64,000 bases of DNA from Sphingobacterium kitahiroshimense (GCF_025961315.1 NZ_JAOQNK010000001.1:3782001-3846000), one strand, 5' to 3'. Counted from the first letter of the stretch, positions 33,628-43,010 are shown. The notes: a model not told the origin generated them from the letters alone. Made by a program: numbers and translations.

Positions 33628-34188
33628 ATGAATTTTACCGAAACAAAATTAAAAGGCTGTTTTATTTTAGAACCGACAGTCTTTGAAGACGAAAGAGGTT
33701 ACTTTTTTGAAGCCTTTAATGATCAGAAGTTTGAACAGATTGTAGGGTCGAAACCAGCATTTGTCCAAGATAACCAATCCCAATCGCAGTATGGTGTTGT
33801 ACGTGGCTTGCATATGCAAGCCGGAGAATATGCGCAGGCAAAATTAGTGCGTGTTTTGGAAGGTAAAGTGTTGGACGTTGCTGTCGATGTACGTCTAGGT
33901 TCTGCAACATATGGTCAGTATGTAGCAGTGGAGTTATCTGCCGAAAATAAGAGACAATTATATGTTCCACGTGGATTTTTACATGGATTTTCGGTCTTAT
34001 CAGAAAATGCTGTCTTTTTCTACAAATGCGATAATCATTATCACAAAGTAGCAGAAGACGGTGTTCATCCGTTAGATATAGCGTTAGGTATTGATTGGCA
34101 GGTCCCTCGGGAAGATATGATTCTTTCTGTGAAAGATGAAGAAGCGCAGTCTTTTATGGCATTTAACGAAAAAAATGGAATCGGTTAG
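33628..34188 (+). CDS. rfbC: dTDP-4-dehydrorhamnose 3,5-epimerase
   Basis: This 186-residue cupin-fold enzyme catalyses the third step of dTDP-rhamnose synthesis. It carries the RmlC features: LEPTVFEDERGYFFEAFN, FVQDNQSQSQYGVVRGLHMQ with the catalytic His, DVAVDVRLGSATYGQYV and YVPRGFLHGFSVLSE. Length is normal. It overlaps rfbD by 14 bases, so the two are translationally coupled. A GTNAC repeat separates it from rfbB. Confidence 0.97.
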   Translation: MNFTETKLKGCFILEPTVFEDERGYFFEAFNDQKFEQIVGSKPAFVQDNQSQSQYGVVRGLHMQAGEYAQAKLVRVLEGKVLDVAVDVRLGSATYGQYVAVELSAENKRQLYVPRGFLHGFSVLSENAVFFYKCDNHYHKVAEDGVHPLDIALGIDWQVPREDMILSVKDEEAQSFMAFNEKNGIG

Positions 34189-35041
34189 TCAAAAACAGCG
34201 TATTGTTATTACGGGAACATCCGGGCAGTTAGGTCAAGAATTGAAAGTTCTGCTGGATCAGGATGTGTCTAAAGAATGTTTTTTCTTGGATCGGAAACAG
34301 CTTCCTTTGGATCAGATTACGATTATTCAGGATATTCTTAGTATGTATCAACCCGATTTGATTATTCATGCCGGAGCATATACTGCGGTCGATCAAGCCG
34401 AATCAGATGCTGACCTGGCAGAACAGGTTAATCATTTGGCTAGTGAAGAGATTGCGCTGTATTGTCGATTGCATAACGCAAAATTGATTGCGATTTCGAC
34501 CGATTATGTCTTTGATGGAAGTAGCAGTGTCGCATTGACCGAAGATGCTCCAGTCAGTCCAATTAATATTTACGGAGCAACAAAGTTAAAAGGTGAGCAA
34601 GCAATACTGAAATGGTACCCCGAGGCGATTATCATTCGAACTTCATGGGTATATTCTATTTTTGGAAAAAACTTTGTAAAAACCATGTTGCGTCTGCTAT
34701 CTGAACGGGATTCCATTTCCGTTATTAACGATCAGATCGGTTCTCCGACCTCAGCGCAAGATTTAGCGCAGGCAATTGTAGATATTGTTAATTCAGGAAA
34801 ATGGAAAGGTGGTGTTTATCACTACAGCAACGAAGGCGAAATTAGCTGGTATGATTTTGCGGTTGCTATTCGAGATATTAAAGGTTTGAACTGTGAGATA
34901 CAGGCGATACCGACAACGGCATATCCAACACCTGCAAAAAGACCAAAGTATTCGTTATTAGATAAAACGAAAATCAAAGTAACATTCGGAGTCGAAGTAC
35001 CATTTTGGAAAGATAGCCTAGTGAGATGTTTGGATAATTAA
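34175..35041 (+). CDS. rfbD: dTDP-4-dehydrorhamnose reductase
   Basis: This 288-residue reductase makes dTDP-L-rhamnose in the last step of the pathway. It shows the Rossmann loop ITGTSGQLGQEL, IHAGAYTAVDQAESD, ISTDYVFDG and the catalytic INIYGATKLKGEQ (YxxxK), then RTSWVYSIFGKNFVKTM. The start at 34175 gives a 14-base overlap with rfbC and a normal N-terminus; the in-frame ATG at 34136 would add 13 residues and overlap more. Confidence 0.96.
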   Translation: MESVSQKQRIVITGTSGQLGQELKVLLDQDVSKECFFLDRKQLPLDQITIIQDILSMYQPDLIIHAGAYTAVDQAESDADLAEQVNHLASEEIALYCRLHNAKLIAISTDYVFDGSSSVALTEDAPVSPINIYGATKLKGEQAILKWYPEAIIIRTSWVYSIFGKNFVKTMLRLLSERDSISVINDQIGSPTSAQDLAQAIVDIVNSGKWKGGVYHYSNEGEISWYDFAVAIRDIKGLNCEIQAIPTTAYPTPAKRPKYSLLDKTKIKVTFGVEVPFWKDSLVRCLDN

Positions 35042-35047
35042 GGATTA

Positions 35048-35142
35048 AAGTAACAAAGTGAACTAGTGACCGAGTAACGGAATTATCAAGTCACGAAAGT
35101 AACGAAGTGAAGGTGAAGAAGTAATCGAAAGATATAATCACT
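35048..35142. repeat. Intercistronic GTNAC repeat (copy 8)
   Basis: AAGTAACAAAGTGAACTAGTG, ACCGAGTAACGG, AGTCACGAAAGTAACGAAGTG and ATCACTAAAATATAAAAG fill the gap between rfbD and the four-helix-bundle gene. Confidence 0.8.
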
Positions 35143-35154
35143 AAAATATAAAAG

Positions 35155-35508
35155 ATGAGAAGTCATAAAGATTTAATTGTATATCAACGTTCACTTTTAT
35201 ATGTTAAAAGTATATATGATTTATCTCGTGATTTTCCTGAGATGGAAAAATTTGGTTTGACCAGTCAAATTAGAAGAGCTGCCGTTTCAGTTCCAAGTAA
35301 TATTGCAGAAGGAGCTGCGAGAAGATCTGCTAAAGAATTTCTCCAATTTTTATATATCGCTTTGGGTTCATTGAGTGAAATTGAAACCCAAATTGAAATA
35401 GCTAAATTATTAGGGTATACAATTGTCATTGATTCAGCTTTAGAAGAAAATGTTCAGCTAAGAAGAATGCTGTTGAAATTAATAGAGAATATTAAAAATA
35501 AAATATAA
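35155..35508 (+). CDS. Four-helix-bundle protein (23S rRNA intervening-sequence type)
   Basis: This 117-residue protein belongs to the family first seen in intervening sequences of 23S rRNA genes. Typical features are the start HKDLIVYQRSLLYVKSIYDL, FGLTSQIRRAAVSVPSNIAE, GAARRSAKEFLQFLYIALGS and LSEIETQIEIAKLLGY. The function is unknown; related small proteins occur in many genomes outside rRNA, often near polysaccharide genes. It lies inside the rhamnose gene set between rfbD and rfbA and is bracketed on both sides by GTNAC repeats, which suggests that it was inserted as a unit. Confidence 0.92.
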   Translation: MRSHKDLIVYQRSLLYVKSIYDLSRDFPEMEKFGLTSQIRRAAVSVPSNIAEGAARRSAKEFLQFLYIALGSLSEIETQIEIAKLLGYTIVIDSALEENVQLRRMLLKLIENIKNKI

Positions 35509-35509
35509 A

Positions 35510-35613
35510 AGTACTGTGTCACTACTTTACTAGTCACTATGTTACTAAGAAAAATTACGTCACTAAAAAAGACTGCTTTACTAGTCACTACGTCACTAAT
35601 TACTACGTAACTA
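35510..35613. repeat. Intercistronic GTNAC repeat (copy 9)
   Basis: Repeated words ACTTTACTAGTCACTATG, TTACTAAGAAAAATTACGTC and CTTTACTAGTCACTACGTCA end in CTACGTAACTAAAATT just before the rfbA ATG. Shares 19 bases exactly with the tract at 28,341-28,436. Confidence 0.85.
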
Positions 35614-35625
35614 AAATTAAAAAAA

Positions 35626-36486
35626 ATGAAAGGAATCGTACTAGCAGGAGGATCAGGAACACGTCTACATCCCATGACTTTGGCAGTGAGCAAGCAATTG
35701 ATGCCAGTATATGATAAACCGATGATTTATTATCCGCTATCCACTTTAATGTTGGCGGGGATCAATGAGATCTTAATTATTTCGACTCCACAAGATCTAC
35801 CGCAATTTCAAAGGCTATTGGGCGATGGTTCGCAACTTGGATGTAGATTTGAGTATATCGAACAACCCAGCCCAGACGGTTTGGCACAAGCGTTTATCTT
35901 GGGGGAAGAATTTATAGGTGATGATAAAGTAGCGTTAATCTTGGGCGATAATATTTTTTATGGTTCAGGGATGTCCAAATTATTACAGTCATGTGTTGAC
36001 ATCGAAGGCGGAATGGTGTTTGCTTACCAAGTTACAGATCCTCAGCGATATGGCGTCGTGGAATTTGATGAAGATAAAAAAGCGATTTCAATAGAGGAAA
36101 AACCTGTAGTACCAAAATCAAATTTTGCTATCCCAGGTTTATATTTCTACGATAATGATGTGGTAGCAATTGCAAAGCAAATAAAACCATCCTCGAGAGG
36201 AGAGCTGGAGATTACCGATATCAACAAAATCTATTTAGAACGTGAAAAGTTGAATGTTGCTGTTTTTGATAGGGGTACAGCTTGGTTGGATACAGGTACA
36301 GTACAATCGCTTATGCAGGCGGCTCAGTTTGTTCAGGTAATTGAAGAACGCCAAGGGATGAAGATCGGAGCGATCGAAGAAGTAGCTTATCGTATGGGCT
36401 ATATTGATAAAGAGCAATTATTAAAAATTGCTGAACCGTTGCGTAAATCAGGTTATGGAGAATACCTGTGCCTCTCAATTAAATAA
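35626..36486 (+). CDS. rfbA: Glucose-1-phosphate thymidylyltransferase
   Basis: This 286-residue enzyme forms dTDP-glucose, the first step of dTDP-rhamnose synthesis. The signature LAGGSGTRLHPMTLAVSKQL is at residues 5-24, followed by KPMIYYPLSTLMLAGI, LGDNIFYG, SIEEKP and DRGTAWLDTGTV. The length and motifs match RmlA. The four rhamnose genes of the pathway are therefore complete in this operon (B, C, D, A), interrupted only by the four-helix-bundle gene. Confidence 0.97.
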   Translation: MKGIVLAGGSGTRLHPMTLAVSKQLMPVYDKPMIYYPLSTLMLAGINEILIISTPQDLPQFQRLLGDGSQLGCRFEYIEQPSPDGLAQAFILGEEFIGDDKVALILGDNIFYGSGMSKLLQSCVDIEGGMVFAYQVTDPQRYGVVEFDEDKKAISIEEKPVVPKSNFAIPGLYFYDNDVVAIAKQIKPSSRGELEITDINKIYLEREKLNVAVFDRGTAWLDTGTVQSLMQAAQFVQVIEERQGMKIGAIEEVAYRMGYIDKEQLLKIAEPLRKSGYGEYLCLSIK

Positions 36487-36493
36487 ATTTACC

Positions 36494-36501
36494 TATTTTT
36501 G
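36494..36501 (+). promoter_or_regulatory. Possible internal -7 element before the export genes
   Basis: TATTTTTG matches TAnnTTTG and ends 18 bases before the ATG at 36520. I see no correctly spaced TTG, so an internal promoter is only possible. Confidence 0.3.
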
Positions 36502-36519
36502 TGAAAATTTCAAATTAGA

Positions 36520-39030
36520 ATGAAAAGAGTGATATTGTTGTTGTGTGTAGTGAGTTTTTTTGGATCCATTCATGCACAGACCAATCCAGCAAATATAAGA
36601 GTTGATGATTTAACGGATGCTCAAATTGAGCAGTATGTCAAACGTGCAGAACTTATGGGTTATAGTGAATCACAATTGGATGGATTTGCTCGTGCGCAAG
36701 GCGTCTCTGCAGTTGAAGCTCAAAAGTTAAAAGATCGCTTGCAAAAGATTAAGAGAAATAAACAACAGCCTAATCAACTGAAAGATAAACAAAACAATAC
36801 AAGTTCAGCCTCAGGTCGTCAGATCAATGGCACTATACAGTCAGATTCTTTAAAAAATAAAAAGAAGGATCAAGACTCTTTAAAAATTGATGAGGATAAA
36901 TTGAAAATTTTTGGCTCCGACTTATTTAAAAATGGAGAAATTACTTTCGAGCCAAATTTAAGGATGGCCACCCCAAGTTCGTATATTATTGGACCTGATG
37001 ATGAAATTTTATTGGATATTACTGGAGATAATGAAGCATCTTACCAGTTGCCAGTTAGCCCAGATGGAACGATTACGGTTGAATATGTCGGCAAAGTAGC
37101 TGTGTCAGGATTATCTATTGCAGCAGCAAAAAGTAAGATCCAACAACGTTTGAGCGGTACTTACCCAGCTATCCGTTCAGGACAGACGCAGGTGGATGTA
37201 AACATTGGTAATATCCGTAGTATTCGGATTACATTAACCGGCGCCGTGACAAAACCGGGAACATATACTTTACCTTCTTTAGCAACTGTATTCAATGCTT
37301 TATATGCATCAGGTGGTCCTAGTGAAAAGGGAACTTATCGTCAGATACAGGTAGTCCGCAACAATCAGGTTGTTACGACTATTGATTTATATGACTTTTT
37401 AGCGAATGGGATCCAGCGAGGTAATATCCGCCTCCAAGATCAGGATATCATTCATATCCCTGTGTATGGTAGTCGTGTGCAATTTGAAGGCGAAGTTAAA
37501 CGTCCAGCTATTTTTGAAACAGTAGCAGGGGAGTCCCTTTTGGATTTAGTCAAATATGCTGGGGGTTTTAGTGAAAATGCGTACACCGCCAAGGTCAAGG
37601 TATTGCAAAAGACAGATAGAGAACGTAGTGTCAAAGATATTTATTCGGATCAATTTGCTGATTATAGTCCCAAAGCAGGTGATCAATTTATCGTAGAGCC
37701 AATCTTGGAGCGCTTCGCTAACCGAGTTAGTATTTTAGGAGCTGTATTCCGTCCAGGATTATATGGCATGGAACCAGGGATGACTCTTAAGCAATTATTA
37801 GAACAGGCGGATGGTGTACGTGAAGATGCCTTTTTAGAAAGAGGTATCATTAATAGGTTGAGAGCCGATAATACGGCAGAGCTGATTAATTTCAATGTTC
37901 AGGAAGTATTAGCAGGAACAACAGCTGATATTCCATTAAAAAGAGAAGACAAGATTGAAATTGCTTCTATTTTTGATCTAAGAGACGAATATAAATTTAC
38001 GGTACAGGGAGAAGTTCGTTTTCCTGGAGATTTCCCCTTTGCAAGTAATGCTACTTTAGGCGACCTAATTCAAAAAGCAGGTGGTTTGAACGAATCTGCA
38101 AAAAATGCACGAATAGAAATTGCTAGAAGATTAGAAAATAGAAATGTTTCAGATTCGAATTCATCGCAAACCGTTCTTTTGAAAATCGATCAAGGTATCA
38201 TTTCTAATCCGAATATTGAATTACAGCCTTATGATGTGATTACGGTTTTGGGCGATGCTGGTTTCCGTACACAAAGACAAGTGAAGATTGAAGGTGAAGT
38301 TTTATTCCCTGGTATATATACCATTTCACGTGAGGACGAACGTATCTCTGATATTATTAAGCGGGCCGGAGGATTAACTTCATATGCTTATACGGATGGT
38401 GCTTCTTTGAAACGCACAGGTCTTTCCAAACTACAGGCTGAGGAGAAAAAAGAAAAGGAAAATTCTCAACAAGAAATTGCGATTATCTCAGGTGAAAAAC
38501 GAATTGAAGAGAATAATTTTGAACAAGAAATTACGTTAGCTAATCCAAATGCTAAAAATAAAGCATTGGCGAAATTGTCACAACAGCAAGGTGTTTCAGC
38601 ACCAGATATTGAGCCAAGTGACTTAGTGGGTATCGAACTGAGTAAAATTCTTACCAATCCTAAGCAACGAGGAGATTTACTAGTGCTTGATGGTGATATT
38701 ATCACTGTACCAAAGGAACTGGAAACGGTTAAAGTAATGGGCGAAGTATTGAATCCGAATAATGTGGTTTATGTAAAAGGTAAAAACCTAAAATATTATG
38801 TTAATCAAGCTGGAGGATTTACAGATAATGCTTTAAAAAAACGAGTTTTTGTACAATATGCAAATGGCTCGGTTAAAGGAAAAGATGGCGGTTATCCAGA
38901 AGTAAAACCTGGAGCAGAAATTGTTGTACCAAAACGTGCACCACGTGAAAGGTTAAGTTCACAGGCTTGGGTAAGTATCGGCGCTGGTGTGGCATCGACT
39001 TTAGCGATTATTTTAAGTTTATTTAGATAA
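36520..39030 (+). CDS. Wza-like polysaccharide export protein with SLBB domains
   Basis: This is an 836-residue outer-membrane or periplasmic export protein. A signal peptide (residues 1-19, ending IHAQ) is followed by a charged Lys/Gln/Asp linker, the export domain starting YIIGPDDEILLDITGD, and about five or six SLBB repeats recognisable by patterns such as ITLTGAVTKPGTYTLP, VQFEGEVKRPAIFE, FTVQGEVRFPGDFPF and KIEGEVLFPGIYTI. A C-terminal membrane segment (VSIGAGVASTLAIILSLF) anchors it. It is longer than enterobacterial Wza (about 380 residues) but normal for Bacteroidota. It is paired with the Wzz-like gene three bases downstream and should form the export channel. Confidence 0.93.
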   Translation: MKRVILLLCVVSFFGSIHAQTNPANIRVDDLTDAQIEQYVKRAELMGYSESQLDGFARAQGVSAVEAQKLKDRLQKIKRNKQQPNQLKDKQNNTSSASGRQINGTIQSDSLKNKKKDQDSLKIDEDKLKIFGSDLFKNGEITFEPNLRMATPSSYIIGPDDEILLDITGDNEASYQLPVSPDGTITVEYVGKVAVSGLSIAAAKSKIQQRLSGTYPAIRSGQTQVDVNIGNIRSIRITLTGAVTKPGTYTLPSLATVFNALYASGGPSEKGTYRQIQVVRNNQVVTTIDLYDFLANGIQRGNIRLQDQDIIHIPVYGSRVQFEGEVKRPAIFETVAGESLLDLVKYAGGFSENAYTAKVKVLQKTDRERSVKDIYSDQFADYSPKAGDQFIVEPILERFANRVSILGAVFRPGLYGMEPGMTLKQLLEQADGVREDAFLERGIINRLRADNTAELINFNVQEVLAGTTADIPLKREDKIEIASIFDLRDEYKFTVQGEVRFPGDFPFASNATLGDLIQKAGGLNESAKNARIEIARRLENRNVSDSNSSQTVLLKIDQGIISNPNIELQPYDVITVLGDAGFRTQRQVKIEGEVLFPGIYTISREDERISDIIKRAGGLTSYAYTDGASLKRTGLSKLQAEEKKEKENSQQEIAIISGEKRIEENNFEQEITLANPNAKNKALAKLSQQQGVSAPDIEPSDLVGIELSKILTNPKQRGDLLVLDGDIITVPKELETVKVMGEVLNPNNVVYVKGKNLKYYVNQAGGFTDNALKKRVFVQYANGSVKGKDGGYPEVKPGAEIVVPKRAPRERLSSQAWVSIGAGVASTLAIILSLFR

Positions 39031-39033
39031 AAT

Positions 39034-40107
39034 ATGGGTAGTACAAGCGGTGTCGAAATGATTACCTTAAAAGATTTAGTTTTTAAGCTTCAGGACTGGA
39101 CTAAGTATTTATTATCTAAATGGTATTTCTTCCTTATTGCTATCTTATGTGGAGGAGGTATTGGCTATTACTATGCGAAGTCGCAGAAAACAACTTATAC
39201 AGCAAGCACAACTTTCGTATTAGAATCAGGAGATGGTGCGAATAGTGGTGCAGGTCAAATGGCTGGATTAGCGGCCCTTGCGGGTGTTAGTTTAGGAAAT
39301 ACGGGGGGTGATATTTTTCAAGGAGACAATCTTTTTGAGTTATATAAATCTCGAAAAATGATTGAAGCGGCTTTATTGCTCCCATCAGTGAACGATAGTT
39401 CACTACTTATTTTAGATCGCTATTTAAACATGACCAATGCTCGCAAACGTTGGAAAGAAAATAATCCTGTATTATTAGAGATCGACTTTAAGAAGACCAT
39501 TCCTATAGCATTGGTTCGGACTCGGGATAGTATTATACAGCGAGCGGTTCAAGATATCAATAAAGAAAATTTAATAGTTGGAAAATTGGATAAAAAATCG
39601 GCATTATTTAAAGTTGATGTAACATCCACAGATGAGGTTTTTTCTAAAGAATTTAATGAAGCACTAGTTGCAGAAGTAAATGATTTTTACGTAAAAACCA
39701 AGACTAAGAAATCTCTGGATAATATTGCGATTTTACAGCATAAGACCGATTCGGTTAGAGCAGTTATGAATGGTAATATATCTGCAAGTGCTGGTGCAAT
39801 AGATGCTACGCCCAATCTGAATCCCACAAGACAAGCACAACGTCTCGTACCTACGCAACGGTCGCAATTTTCAGCAGAAACAAATAAGGTCATTTTGAGT
39901 CAATTAATGCAAAACCTGGAGATGTCTAAAATGGCACTAATGAAAGAATCACCTTTAATACAAAAGGTTGATGAGCCCGTCTTTCCGCTTAAGATGGACC
40001 GTTCGAGCGCTATATTAACTAGCGTTATATGCGCATTTGTATTTGCTTTTTTAACATTTATTTTTCTTGTTATTAAAAAGTGGTATAATGAAATTATCAA
40101 AAATTAA
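39034..40107 (+). CDS. Wzz-like chain-length/co-polymerase protein
   Basis: This 357-residue inner-membrane protein has two membrane segments (about residues 26-44 and 327-350) flanking a periplasmic domain, the layout of Wzz polysaccharide co-polymerases. A typical feature is TASTTFVLESGDGANSGAGQ after the first segment. There is no cytoplasmic tyrosine-kinase domain, and no separate kinase gene is present in the window, unlike many Wza/Wzc systems. It should set chain length together with the Wzy-like polymerase and export protein. It starts three bases after the export gene. Confidence 0.88.
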   Translation: MGSTSGVEMITLKDLVFKLQDWTKYLLSKWYFFLIAILCGGGIGYYYAKSQKTTYTASTTFVLESGDGANSGAGQMAGLAALAGVSLGNTGGDIFQGDNLFELYKSRKMIEAALLLPSVNDSSLLILDRYLNMTNARKRWKENNPVLLEIDFKKTIPIALVRTRDSIIQRAVQDINKENLIVGKLDKKSALFKVDVTSTDEVFSKEFNEALVAEVNDFYVKTKTKKSLDNIAILQHKTDSVRAVMNGNISASAGAIDATPNLNPTRQAQRLVPTQRSQFSAETNKVILSQLMQNLEMSKMALMKESPLIQKVDEPVFPLKMDRSSAILTSVICAFVFAFLTFIFLVIKKWYNEIIKN

Positions 40108-40121
40108 GGTTAAAGAATATA

Positions 40122-41135
40122 ATGAATTTGGAAAATAAATCGATATTAATCACTGGTGGTACAGGTTCACTAGGTAAGGCTTTAGTAAAACATATTACCA
40201 TTAATCACCCCGAAGTAAAGCGTTTGGTTATCTTTTCAAGAGATGAGCAAAAGCAATTTCAGATGGCGCAGGAATATCCTGAGGTTAACTATCCTCAGAT
40301 CCGATTTTTTATTGGTGATGTTCGTGATAAGGACAGGCTTGTGCGCGCGATGAAAGGGATTGATTATGTTATTCACGCTGCTGCAATGAAGCATGTTCAT
40401 ATTGCCGAGTACAATCCCGATGAGTGTGTCAAGACAAATATACACGGTGCGCAGAATGTCATTGATGCATGCCTCGAAACTGAAGTAGAGTGTGTGGTTG
40501 CATTGTCTACAGATAAGGCCTGCGCTCCTATTAATTTATATGGAGCCACTAAATTAGCTTCAGATAAACTTTTTGTTGCTGCAAATAATATACGTGGCAA
40601 TAATCCAATTCGTTTTTCAGTTGTACGTTATGGGAATGTGATGGGATCCAACGGATCCGTTATTCCATTTTTTATGAATAAGAAGAAAGAAGGTGTACTT
40701 CCGATTACCGATCCAAACATGACCCGTTTCAATATTTCATTACAAGGAGGTGTGGATATGGTAATGCATGCTCTGTTTAATGCTTGGGGAGGAGAAATTT
40801 TTATACCCAAAATTCCATCCTACAGGATAATGGACGTAGCTGTTGCGGTTGCTCCAGAATGTGAGCACCGGGTTATTGGCATTAGACCGGGAGAAAAGAT
40901 TCATGAAGAAATGATTACCCCATCTGATTCCTTTTATACTTATGACCTTGGTAAATATTATACCATTTTGCCAACAGTTCCGAGTTGGAATCTACAAGAT
41001 TTCCTGAAAGCCTTCAGCGGAAAAAAAGTTGATGAAGGTTTTTCCTATACATCTGGTGCGAATACGGAGTGGGAAACGATTGAAAGTTTACGTAATTTAA
41101 TTAAAGAACACGTTGATTCAACGTTTGAACTATAG
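40122..41135 (+). CDS. pseB: UDP-GlcNAc 4,6-dehydratase (inverting), PseB
   Basis: This 337-residue enzyme starts pseudaminic acid synthesis by converting UDP-GlcNAc to the 4-keto-6-deoxy-L-AltNAc sugar. It has the NAD loop ITGGTGSLGKALVKH, HAAAMKHVHIAEYNPDECVK, and LSTDKACAPINLYGATKLAS with the active-site YxxxK. These are PseB features rather than those of the large PglF dehydratases. It is the first gene of a block running to pseI, with close spacing (2 bases to pseC). Confidence 0.95.
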   Translation: MNLENKSILITGGTGSLGKALVKHITINHPEVKRLVIFSRDEQKQFQMAQEYPEVNYPQIRFFIGDVRDKDRLVRAMKGIDYVIHAAAMKHVHIAEYNPDECVKTNIHGAQNVIDACLETEVECVVALSTDKACAPINLYGATKLASDKLFVAANNIRGNNPIRFSVVRYGNVMGSNGSVIPFFMNKKKEGVLPITDPNMTRFNISLQGGVDMVMHALFNAWGGEIFIPKIPSYRIMDVAVAVAPECEHRVIGIRPGEKIHEEMITPSDSFYTYDLGKYYTILPTVPSWNLQDFLKAFSGKKVDEGFSYTSGANTEWETIESLRNLIKEHVDSTFEL

Positions 41136-41137
41136 TT

Positions 41138-42325
41138 ATGCTAATTCAAGGAATTCCATACGGAAGACAACACATTACTGAGGAAGATATCCAAGTCGTA
41201 ATTGAGACCCTTAAGTCAGATTATTTGACTCAAGGGCCTAAAATAAAGGAGTTTGAAGATAACTTTGCAACTTATGTCGGTTCAAAATATGCCGTAGCAG
41301 TAGCGAATGGTACCGCAGCATTACATTTATGCGCGATGGCATTAGACGTTAAAGAGGGCGAAAAGGTCATAACAACACCAATTACCTTTGCCGCTTCTGC
41401 CAATTGTGTACGCTATTGTGGCGGAGAAGTTGTTTTCGGTGATATTGATCCGGACACCTATCTGTTGGATATTAATTCGGTTAGAAAATTATTAGCGGCA
41501 TCACCAAAAGGCACTTACAAAGGTATTATCCCAGTAGATTTTGCTGGTAGAGCGGTAAATTTGGAAGAATATAAGCATTTAGCCCAAGAATATGGTCTCT
41601 GGATTATTGAAGATGCATGTCATGCTCCAGGTGGATATTTCGTCGACTCTAAGGGTGAAAACCAACTCTGTGGAAATGGAAAATTTGCCGATTTAGCAAT
41701 TTTTTCTTTTCACCCTGTAAAACATATTGCGTCGGGTGAAGGTGGAATGATTACCACTAATGACGAAATGTTATATAATAAACTATTGACATTGCGCACC
41801 CATGGTATTGTTAAAGATAATGATCTTTATGAAAATACCATTGAATTTGCAGGTGGAGCAGAAACTTATCCTTTGTGGTATATGGAAATGCAGACACTTG
41901 GATATAACTATCGTATGACCGATTTTCAGGCAGCATTAGGTAATAGCCAATTGAAAAGAGCCGATAAAGGTATCACTCGTAGAATACAAATTGCAGATGT
42001 CTACCAAGATGCATTTGAAGGAAAGGAGTATATCAAAGGTCAATCAGGTTCAGTCGAAGGTCATGCCTACCATCTTTATGTTATGGAAGTAGAGGACCGT
42101 TTGGGACTTTATAATTATCTGAGGACAAAAAATATTTTCGCACAGATTCATTACATTCCCTGTCACCTGATGCCATATTATAGACAATTAGGTTGGAAAG
42201 AAGAAGACAGACCGCAATCTGAAAACTATTATAAACACTGTATCAGTTTGCCTATGTATCCAACTCTAACACCAGAAGAACAGCAATATATTATATCAGA
42301 AATTGATGGCTATTATTCAAAATAA
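41138..42325 (+). CDS. pseC: UDP-4-amino-4,6-dideoxy-AltNAc aminotransferase, PseC
   Basis: This 395-residue PLP-dependent aminotransferase adds the 4-amino group in the second step of the pathway. It has IPYGRQHITEEDI at its start, YAVAVANGTAALHLCAMAL, and the PLP-lysine in FHPVKHIASGEGG (the SFHPVKHI box is typical of PseC). The C-terminal LMPYYRQLGW and SLPMYPTLTPEEQ also match. It ends 20 bases after the start of pseF, so the two are coupled. Confidence 0.95.
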   Translation: MLIQGIPYGRQHITEEDIQVVIETLKSDYLTQGPKIKEFEDNFATYVGSKYAVAVANGTAALHLCAMALDVKEGEKVITTPITFAASANCVRYCGGEVVFGDIDPDTYLLDINSVRKLLAASPKGTYKGIIPVDFAGRAVNLEEYKHLAQEYGLWIIEDACHAPGGYFVDSKGENQLCGNGKFADLAIFSFHPVKHIASGEGGMITTNDEMLYNKLLTLRTHGIVKDNDLYENTIEFAGGAETYPLWYMEMQTLGYNYRMTDFQAALGNSQLKRADKGITRRIQIADVYQDAFEGKEYIKGQSGSVEGHAYHLYVMEVEDRLGLYNYLRTKNIFAQIHYIPCHLMPYYRQLGWKEEDRPQSENYYKHCISLPMYPTLTPEEQQYIISEIDGYYSK

Positions 42326-43010
42326 TATATGTATCATTCCCGCAAGAGGAGGTAGTAAACGCATTCCAAGAAAAAATATTAAAGATTTTTTAGGAAAACC
42401 TATTATTGCTTATTCTATCGAAGCGGCTTTGAGTTCAGGGTTGTTTTCTGAAGTTATGGTATCCACGGATGACGAAGAAATTGCTGCAGTTGCTTTAAAA
42501 TATGGAGCAAATGTGCCTTTCTTAAGGAGTAAGGAAAACTCGAATGATTATGCAACGACATTGGATGTTATCAAGGAGGTCTTAACAGCATACGAAAATT
42601 GCAATTTATATTTTGACCAGGTTTGTTGCATATATGCTACTGCACCGTTTGTTACAGATATTCACTTACAGAATAGTTTTAGTATGTTTAAGGATGGAGA
42701 TTTCGATTCCTTATTTCCAGTTATGAAATATGGATTTCCAATTCAACGTTCATTGTACATTGAAAATGGTATTTCAAAATTTAAGTATCCGGAACATATT
42801 AATACCAGAAGTCAGGATTTAACAGATTCTTATCATGATGCAGGTCAGTTCTATTGGTTAAAGCCTGATTTAATACATGCAGGAGAAACTATTATGAGCG
42901 ATAAAACTGGCCCATACTTAATAAAAGAATTAGAGGGACAGGATATCGATAATGAAGTAGATTGGAAGTTAGCCGAATTAAAATATGAACTCTTACAAAG
43001 TTTTAAATAA
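42306..43010 (+). CDS. pseF: Pseudaminate cytidylyltransferase, PseF
   Basis: This 234-residue enzyme forms CMP-pseudaminic acid, the activated donor. It has the signature IPARGGSKRIPRKNIKDF near residues 9-26, MVSTDDEEIA, and LIPxD-like DIDNEVDWKLAELKYE at its end. The start is the ATG at 42306 overlapping pseC; a TTG one codon earlier is in frame but unlikely. The next gene starts 26 bases before this one ends. Confidence 0.93.
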   Translation: MAIIQNNICIIPARGGSKRIPRKNIKDFLGKPIIAYSIEAALSSGLFSEVMVSTDDEEIAAVALKYGANVPFLRSKENSNDYATTLDVIKEVLTAYENCNLYFDQVCCIYATAPFVTDIHLQNSFSMFKDGDFDSLFPVMKYGFPIQRSLYIENGISKFKYPEHINTRSQDLTDSYHDAGQFYWLKPDLIHAGETIMSDKTGPYLIKELEGQDIDNEVDWKLAELKYELLQSFK

